Assembly: GCA_903862155.1 (NCBI GenBank)
Contig: CAIOXF010000194.1
Coordinates: 1 to 11,794, forward strand
DNA from: an uncultured cyanobacterium
GTDB taxonomy: Bacteria; Cyanobacteriota; Cyanobacteriia; PCC-6307; Cyanobiaceae
Direction: 5' to 3'
Length of the DNA stretch: 11,794 nucleotides
Shown: piece by piece, positions 7,236 through 11,794 of the stretch
Position numbering within the stretch: the stretch's first letter is position 1
How the letters are laid out: every line of letters begins with the position of its first letter
Translations under genes and position numbers: made by a program
The notes under the pieces: generated by a model
What the model saw: the letters and a program-made list of their open reading frames with translations, nothing else
What the model was told of the DNA's origin: nothing
Databases searched by the model: none

Positions 7236-7730
7236 TCAGCCCTCAGCGCCGGCGTAGTCGGCGCCGCCCGTGCTGCGACGCCGACGGGTGCGGCCTGCCT
7301 CAAACGAATCACCGCCGCCGCCATAGCTGCGGTCTTCCCAGCCGCGGGCACCGGAACGGCGCTCGCCACCGCCACCGCCGGCATAACCGCCGCCGCCCTG
7401 GCCGTAACCCCCGCCATAGCCATCGCCGCCACCGCGGTTGTAGCCACCGCCCCCGTAACCACCCCCACCGCCGCGACGGGGGGCGCTGCCGCGAGGCTCA
7501 GCCTTGTTGATCCGCAGGGGGCGGCCCATCAACTCGGCACCCTGGAGGCCATCGATGGCCCGGTCTTCCATCTCGGGATCCGCCATCTCCACGAAGGCGA
7601 AGCCGCGCTTGCGGCCGGTGTCACGCTCGAGAGGAAGCGAGCAGTTCGCCACCTCTCCAAAGGGCGCAAACAGCTCTGCCACGTCTTCCTGCTCTGCACG
7701 GAAGGGCAGATTGCCGACAAAAATGCTCAC
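7236..7730 (-). CDS. Single-RRM glycine-rich RNA-binding protein (cyanobacterial Rbp type)
   Basis: Small RRM proteins of cyanobacteria bind RNA in the cytoplasm; some are cold-induced and some are linked to mRNA localisation, but the role of this one is not known. The 164-residue protein has one RRM domain (1-77) with RNP2 IFVGNL (3-8) and RNP1 RGFAFVEM (42-49). A tail from about 87 to 140 is made of Gly, Tyr and Arg repeats such as GGGYGGGGY, and the end is basic then acidic (TRRRRSTGG at 148-156). The tail is disordered and resembles those of plant glycine-rich proteins. The start is a GTG at 7730, chosen because M-S-I-F-V-G-N-L matches the family N-terminus; no strong ribosome site is visible. 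It follows argH after 74 nt and could be cotranscribed or have its own promoter. Confidence 0.92.
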   Translation of the reverse strand: MSIFVGNLPFRAEQEDVAELFAPFGEVANCSLPLERDTGRKRGFAFVEMADPEMEDRAIDGLQGAELMGRPLRINKAEPRGSAPRRGGGGGYGGGGYNRGGGDGYGGGYGQGGGGYAGGGGGERRSGARGWEDRSYGGGGDSFEAGRTRRRRSTGGADYAGAEG

Positions 7731-7759
7731 GAACCTGGCCGGCCACGAGGCCGATCAAT

Positions 7760-7800
7760 GCGGGCCCCAGGGCCTCAGATCCACCAAGCCTAGGGCCCGC
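7760..7800 (-). terminator. GC-rich hairpin between argH and the RRM gene
   Basis: GCGGGCCC at 7760-7767 and GGGCCCGC at 7793-7800 are perfect inverted repeats of 8 bp around a 25-nt loop. They begin 4 nt after the argH stop codon when read on the minus strand. No T-run follows, so this is not a canonical intrinsic terminator. It could be an mRNA 3'-end stabiliser, a pause site, part of the 5' leader of the RRM gene, or chance in GC-rich DNA. Confidence 0.35.
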
Positions 7801-7804
7801 GCCC

Positions 7805-9199
7805 TCAGGTGCCCAGGTGGGCCCGCATCTGCCGTAGCTGCGCTGCCACCTGATCGAAGCCGGTGCCGCCCTCACTGCGGCGGGCCGCCACCACCTGGCG
7901 GGGTGTAATTGCCTCGAAGATGTCGGCCTCAAAAGCGGGATGCACCTGCTGCCAGCGCTCCAGCGGCAACTCCCGCAGCAGCACGTTCTCCACCAGACAG
8001 GTCTTCACCAGGCCGCCCACGAGCTGATAAGCCTCACGGAAGGGCACGCCCTTGCCCACCAGGTAGTCGGCCACATCCGTGGCGTTGGAGAAATCGGAAG
8101 CCACCGCCGCCTCCAGGCGCTGGGGCCGGAACTCCAGACCCTCTTCAAACAGGATCGCCATCGCCTCAAGGCAATCGAGCACGGTGCGCACGCCGTCGAA
8201 CAGGGCTTCCTTGTCTTCCTGGAAATCCTTGTTGTAGGCAAGGGGCAGGCCCTTGATCATCGTGAGCAGGCCCATCAGATGGCCGAATACGCGGCCGCTC
8301 TTGCCCCGCACCAGCTCGGGCACGTCGGGGTTCTTCTTCTGGGGCATCAGGCTGCTGCCGGTGGCGCAGCGATCGGTGAGGCCCACGAAGGCGAACTCCT
8401 CACTCGCCCAGAAGATCACCTCTTCGCTTAGGCGGCTGAGGTGGGCCAGCACTAGGGACGCCGCAGCCATGAACTCCACGGCGAAGTCGCGGTCGCTCAC
8501 CGCATCAAGGCTGTTGGCGTAGATCCCCTCGAAGCCCAGTTCGCTGGCGGTCTGGCGGCGGTCGATCGGCACCGGAGTACCGGCCAGGGCAGCAGCCCCG
8601 AGGGGGCAGAGGTTCACGCGCTTGCGCACATCGGCCAAGCGGGCCCGGTCGCGCTCCGCCATCTGCACATAGGCCAGCAGATGGTGGGCCAGGCACACCG
8701 GCTGGGCCCGCTGCAGGTGCGTGTAACCGGGGATCAGCACCTCGTTGTGCCGCTCGGCCTGGCCCAGCAACGCCTTCTCCAATCGCACCAGTGCGGCGTC
8801 GATGTCATCGATGCGGCGACGCAGCCACAGGCGCACATCGGTGCCCACCTGGTCGTTGCGGGAGCGGCCGGTATGGAGCTTCTTGCCCAAGGGCCCGAGC
8901 AGCTCAATCAGGCGGCGCTCCACGGCGAAGTGCACGTCTTCGTCGGCCAGGCCGGGGTTGAACTGGCCCGCCGCGGCCTCCTGACGGATCTGCTGCAGCC
9001 CCTCGATGATCCGCGCCGCTTCGGTCTCGCTGATCACCCCGCAGCTGCCCAGCATGCGGGCGTGGGCCACCGAGCCGTCGAGGTCTTCCTGCAGCAGGTG
9101 AATGTCGAAACCGATCGAGGCGTTGAAGCGCTCGATGAAGGGGTTGAGGCCCTGCTCGAAGCGGTTGCTCCAGGTGGAGGAACTCGATTCGACTGCCAT
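7805..9199 (-). CDS. argH: Argininosuccinate lyase
   Basis: ArgH splits argininosuccinate into arginine and fumarate, the last step of arginine synthesis. It is a cytoplasmic homotetramer of the fumarase/aspartase superfamily. The 464 residues match the usual 455-470. The conserved segments are HTGRSRNDQV (109-118), GYTHLQRAQP (158-167, with the catalytic-region His161) and the fumarate lyase signature GSSLMPQKKNP (281-291), which carries the catalytic serine loop. The N-terminal segment with FNASIGFDIHLLQEDLDGSVAHA (25-47) is also typical. The ATG at 9199 has only a weak GGGA upstream. It lies 23 nt after the phosphatase gene on the same strand, so cotranscription from ftsY through argH is likely. 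No other arg genes are nearby, as is usual in cyanobacteria. Confidence 0.98.
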   Translation of the reverse strand: MAVESSSSTWSNRFEQGLNPFIERFNASIGFDIHLLQEDLDGSVAHARMLGSCGVISETEAARIIEGLQQIRQEAAAGQFNPGLADEDVHFAVERRLIELLGPLGKKLHTGRSRNDQVGTDVRLWLRRRIDDIDAALVRLEKALLGQAERHNEVLIPGYTHLQRAQPVCLAHHLLAYVQMAERDRARLADVRKRVNLCPLGAAALAGTPVPIDRRQTASELGFEGIYANSLDAVSDRDFAVEFMAAASLVLAHLSRLSEEVIFWASEEFAFVGLTDRCATGSSLMPQKKNPDVPELVRGKSGRVFGHLMGLLTMIKGLPLAYNKDFQEDKEALFDGVRTVLDCLEAMAILFEEGLEFRPQRLEAAVASDFSNATDVADYLVGKGVPFREAYQLVGGLVKTCLVENVLLRELPLERWQQVHPAFEADIFEAITPRQVVAARRSEGGTGFDQVAAQLRQMRAHLGT

Positions 9200-9222
9200 C
9201 GCTTCCCGCTCGCCTGCTGGGC

Positions 9223-10581
9223 TCAGCTTGGCAGGGAGGGCAGCATCACCTCCTCGCGCACCTTGAGCACCACCAGGGAGGCGTCGTCTTCCAGCTGACG
9301 ATCAGCGCCCACGAAGCGATCGAGGCGGGCGAACAACTGATCGAGGATCCCCTGGGCACCACCGGCGGTGCGGCAAGCGGCATCGAGGGCCCGCATCAGC
9401 CGGGGCTCATCGAAGCGCTCGCCGCTGAAACCCAGGGCCTCGGTGATGCCATCGGTGTAATAGAGGAGCACGTCGCCTGGATCGAGCACGATCTCCTCGG
9501 CGCCGTAGTGGGCCTCGCTCTGCAGACCGACCAGCAGGCCAGGTGCATCCAGTCGATCCACCCGCCCCAGCTGGCGGCGCCAGAGCAGGGGTGGATTGTG
9601 GGCCGCATTGGCGTAGCGAAGCAGGCGGGTGCGCGGGTCGTAGTCGGAATAGAAGAGGGTCACGAACCGGTGCGAATGGGCCAGGTCCTCCTGCGCCATC
9701 TCGTTGAGGTCGTGCAGGATCCGATCGGGGGGATGGCCGCCGAGCACGCCGGCACGGAGCATGCCCCGCAGCAGGGTCATCAGCAGGCTGGCGGGCACCC
9801 CCTTGCCCATCACATCGCCCATGACCAGCGCCCAGCGGCCCTGCTCCCGCCGCCGGCCCTGCAGCTGGGGCCGGGTGGGGATGAAGTCGTAGTAGTCGCC
9901 GCCGACCTGGGAGGCGGGGCGGCAGCAGGCCGCCAGATCGACGCCCTCAATCACCGGGCAGTGATTGGGGAGCAGCTGGGCCTGGATCTCGGCGCCGATA
10001 CTGAGCTCGCGATCCAACCGCTCATGGCGGCGGAGGATCTGCAGCAGGGTGTCGTTCTCCAGGGCTACGCCGGTGAGATCGGCCACCAGCTGCACATGGC
10101 GGCGATGCACCTCGCTCCAGCAGAAGCCCTGACGGCCGTTGAACACATAAAGCCGCCCGCGCACCTGGCTGCGGCACACCACGGAGGTGCCAAACAGCTG
10201 CACCCCAGACAGCAACCGCGCCACCAATTGATCGAGCCGCTCTGCCACGGCGGCATCGCTGCCCAGGGCGCTGAGCTCGGCATCAGGCAGGGCGGCCAGC
10301 TGCCGCAGCAACTCCGGGGCCCGCTCAGCGCCGTACAGCTGGATCTGTTCCCGCCAGAGCCGGCCATCGGGGTGGAACGGCACCATCAGGGCCCCCTCCC
10401 CAGCCGAAAGCCGACAGGCAACCAGGGGGATGAGCTCGAGGAAACGGCTGAGGTTGGTGAAGCTGCGCAGGGCAAACCCCAGCGACACCAGCAGCTCCTG
10501 GTTGCGGCGCTGCTCACGGCTGAGGCTGTCGAGCAGCTGCCGCAGCGAATCAGACGCCGTCAGCAGGGGCTTGCCACTCAC
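9223..10581 (-). CDS. SpoIIE/RsbU-type PP2C serine phosphatase with N-terminal GAF-like region
   Basis: Proteins with this domain are Mn-dependent serine/threonine phosphatases; RsbU and SpoIIE dephosphorylate anti-anti-sigma factors in partner-switching control. Of 452 residues, 1-30 look helical, about 30-175 form a GAF-like sensor (weak assignment, by position and secondary-structure feel), a short helical linker leads to 195, and the PP2C domain runs to about 442. Metal-binding aspartates are visible in GGDYYDF (227-233), GDVMGKGVPASLLM (255-268), YYTDGITEA (374-382) and EDDASLVVLK (431-440), so the catalytic site looks intact. The start is a GTG at 10581, 36 nt after the ftsY stop. The gap holds a hairpin next to the start. 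No anti-sigma kinase or STAS-domain partner is in the window, so its target is unknown. Confidence 0.92.
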   Translation of the reverse strand: MSGKPLLTASDSLRQLLDSLSREQRRNQELLVSLGFALRSFTNLSRFLELIPLVACRLSAGEGALMVPFHPDGRLWREQIQLYGAERAPELLRQLAALPDAELSALGSDAAVAERLDQLVARLLSGVQLFGTSVVCRSQVRGRLYVFNGRQGFCWSEVHRRHVQLVADLTGVALENDTLLQILRRHERLDRELSIGAEIQAQLLPNHCPVIEGVDLAACCRPASQVGGDYYDFIPTRPQLQGRRREQGRWALVMGDVMGKGVPASLLMTLLRGMLRAGVLGGHPPDRILHDLNEMAQEDLAHSHRFVTLFYSDYDPRTRLLRYANAAHNPPLLWRRQLGRVDRLDAPGLLVGLQSEAHYGAEEIVLDPGDVLLYYTDGITEALGFSGERFDEPRLMRALDAACRTAGGAQGILDQLFARLDRFVGADRQLEDDASLVVLKVREEVMLPSLPS

Positions 10582-10585
10582 CCGC

Positions 10586-10627
10586 CGCCCACGAAGTGGG
10601 CGAAAGGTAGCAAGACCTCAGTGGGCG
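10586..10627 (-). promoter_or_regulatory. Alternative hairpins at the ftsY end / phosphatase start
   Basis: Read on the minus strand, CGCCCAC (10602-10596), TTC and GTGGGCG (10592-10586) form a perfect 7-bp stem with a 3-nt loop, ending just 4 nt before the phosphatase GTG. A second CGCCCAC lies at 10627-10621, in the last codons of ftsY, and could pair with the same GTGGGCG. The purine-rich GGGCGGCGG before the start is the only plausible ribosome site and would be partly sequestered. No T-run follows, so a terminator is less likely than a translation-coupling device. The regulatory role is inference. Confidence 0.4.
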
Positions 10628-11794
10628 AGCAGCGCCTCCACGAACTCGAAGCTGTTGAACGGCCGCAGATCGCGGATGCCCTCGCCAGCGCCGATGAAAC
10701 GGATCGGCAGCCCGGCCTCCGATGCCACCGCCAGGGCCACCCCACCGCGGGCGCTGCCGTCGAGCTTGGTGAGCACCACACCGGTGAGACCGGCCGCCTT
10801 GGCGAAGGCCATGGCCTGGCGCAGGCCGTTCTGCCCCTGGCTGGCATCGAGCACCAGCAGAGATTCCACGGCTGCATCCGGGGCGAGCTTGTCCACGATG
10901 CGGCGCACCTTGGAAAGCTCCTCCATCAGGTTGTGCTTGGTCTGGAGCCGGCCGGCGGTATCCACGAGCACCAGCTCGGTGCCCTTCGACTGGGCGGCAC
11001 CAATGGCATCAAACACCACGGCAGCGGGATCGGCATTGGCCGTGGGATTGGCGATCACGGGCACGCCGCTGCGCTCACCCCACACCTCCACCTGACGCAC
11101 GGCGGCAGCGCGGAAGGTATCGGCCGCGGCGATCAGGCAGCTGTAGCCGCTGCGCACTGCGAGGTTGGCGAGCTTGCCCAGGGTGGTGGTTTTGCCAACC
11201 CCGTTGACGCCCACCATCAGCCACACGTTGAGGCGGTCGCGCTCGGGGGCCAGCAGCTCACGACCACTGGCGGCGATGGGCTTCTCCAGCAGGTCGCGCA
11301 GTTGCTCCTTGAGGAAGCGGATGCCTTCGGCCGGATCCACCACCTCCTGGTTCAAGCGCTGCCGCAGGGCACCGAGCACCTGGTCGGTGGCCTCCACCCC
11401 CACATCGGCCCGCAGCAGGGTGCTCTCCAGATCGTCGACCACCTCAGGGGTGAGGGGGTCATCCCCAAGGTTTTCGAGCAGCTGGGTGACGAAACCGCGG
11501 CGGGTTTTCTCCAGGCCCTGACGCAGGCGGCCGAGCCAGTCGATCTCCTCGATCGACACCTGATCCACCCGGCGACCCTGGGCCGCCAACACCTCAGCGC
11601 TCCAGGTGAAGGTGTCGTCGAACGCGCCAAGCTGGGGTTCTTGACTCCCGGCGGATGGTTCAGCCGGAGCCGAAACAGGCGCGGTCTCGACAACGGGGGC
11701 AGGAGCGCTCACCTCCGCCGCCGCGGTGATGGCCTGCTGACGCTCGGCCCGCTGGGCCGCGGCCTGCTCCAGCAAAGAGAGGCCAGATGGTGCG
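10618..11794 (-). CDS. ftsY: FtsY, signal recognition particle receptor (N-terminus cut by window edge)
   Basis: FtsY is the membrane-associated GTPase that receives ribosome-nascent-chain complexes from SRP (Ffh) and passes them to the Sec or Alb3/YidC machinery. The frame is open to the right edge; 391 residues are visible and the true start is outside. A TTG at 11775 is inside the frame and is not taken as the start. Numbering from that TTG, residues 1-65 are an Ala/Pro/Glu-rich A-domain tail, 70-165 the helical N domain, and 180-385 the NG GTPase. G1 is GVNGVGKTTT (189-198), G2 DTFRAAAVRQ (219-228), G3 DTAGR (272-276), G4 TKLDG (336-340) and G5 GAGEGIRDL (362-370). The acidic A domain and the DTFRAAA motif favour FtsY over Ffh, and no M domain follows. 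It probably leads the operon with the phosphatase and argH. Confidence 0.97.
   Translation of the reverse strand, partial: APSGLSLLEQAAAQRAERQQAITAAAEVSAPAPVVETAPVSAPAEPSAGSQEPQLGAFDDTFTWSAEVLAAQGRRVDQVSIEEIDWLGRLRQGLEKTRRGFVTQLLENLGDDPLTPEVVDDLESTLLRADVGVEATDQVLGALRQRLNQEVVDPAEGIRFLKEQLRDLLEKPIAASGRELLAPERDRLNVWLMVGVNGVGKTTTLGKLANLAVRSGYSCLIAAADTFRAAAVRQVEVWGERSGVPVIANPTANADPAAVVFDAIGAAQSKGTELVLVDTAGRLQTKHNLMEELSKVRRIVDKLAPDAAVESLLVLDASQGQNGLRQAMAFAKAAGLTGVVLTKLDGSARGGVALAVASEAGLPIRFIGAGEGIRDLRPFNSFEFVEALLAH

Noticed and set aside
7300..7500. Possible tandem repeat or CRISPR-like array
   Set aside because: The repetition is irregular GGC/GGN and TAC codons encoding the glycine-tyrosine tail of the RRM protein; there are no constant repeats with unique spacers.
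8681..9298. Plus-strand 205-codon open frame opposite argH
   Set aside because: It crosses the argH start, the gap and the phosphatase end without respect for their boundaries, and has no recognisable domain.
10430..11095. Plus-strand 221-codon open frame opposite ftsY and the phosphatase
   Set aside because: The product is dominated by Ser, Arg and Ala and mirrors two well-supported genes.

Overview
The window is a GC-rich, tightly packed bacterial chromosome segment. It most resembles a picocyanobacterium of the Synechococcus/Cyanobium type. The evidence is a short single-RRM protein with a glycine-rich tail, one HIP1 octamer (GCGATCGC), and a core gene run (ftsY, PP2C-type phosphatase, argH, RRM protein, dus, grpE) that I recall as conserved in marine picocyanobacteria. 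No sequence search was run, so the taxonomic call is inference.

Layout from left to right: a 3'-truncated grpE on the minus strand; an 88-nt divergent gap; a compact plus-strand operon pilB-pilT-pilC (gaps of 7 and 4 nt); a minus-strand BaiN/HI0933-type flavoprotein whose stop overlaps the pilC stop by 8 nt; a plus-strand dusA-type tRNA-dihydrouridine synthase whose ATG overlaps the flavoprotein ATG inside one CATG; and a minus-strand block read right to left as ftsY (N-terminus off the window), a GAF-like/SpoIIE-domain phosphatase, argH and the RRM protein. No gap exceeds 90 nt. I saw no tRNA, rRNA, CRISPR array, insertion sequence or attachment site.

Functions: PilB, PilT and PilC are the extension ATPase, retraction ATPase and inner-membrane platform of a type IV pilus or competence machine. 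No pilin, prepilin peptidase, pilMNO or pilQ gene lies here, so the remaining parts must be elsewhere. The other genes are housekeeping: protein folding (GrpE), membrane protein targeting (FtsY), arginine synthesis (ArgH), tRNA modification (DusA), an RNA-binding protein, a phosphatase of probable regulatory role, and a flavoprotein of unclear substrate.

I do not see a convincing undescribed system. The points most worth a second look are an extra C-terminal four-cysteine zinc ribbon on PilB, the fused divergent start codons of dusA and the flavoprotein, a set of alternative hairpins at the ftsY/phosphatase junction that may control the phosphatase GTG start, and the placement of a pilus operon inside a housekeeping neighbourhood.
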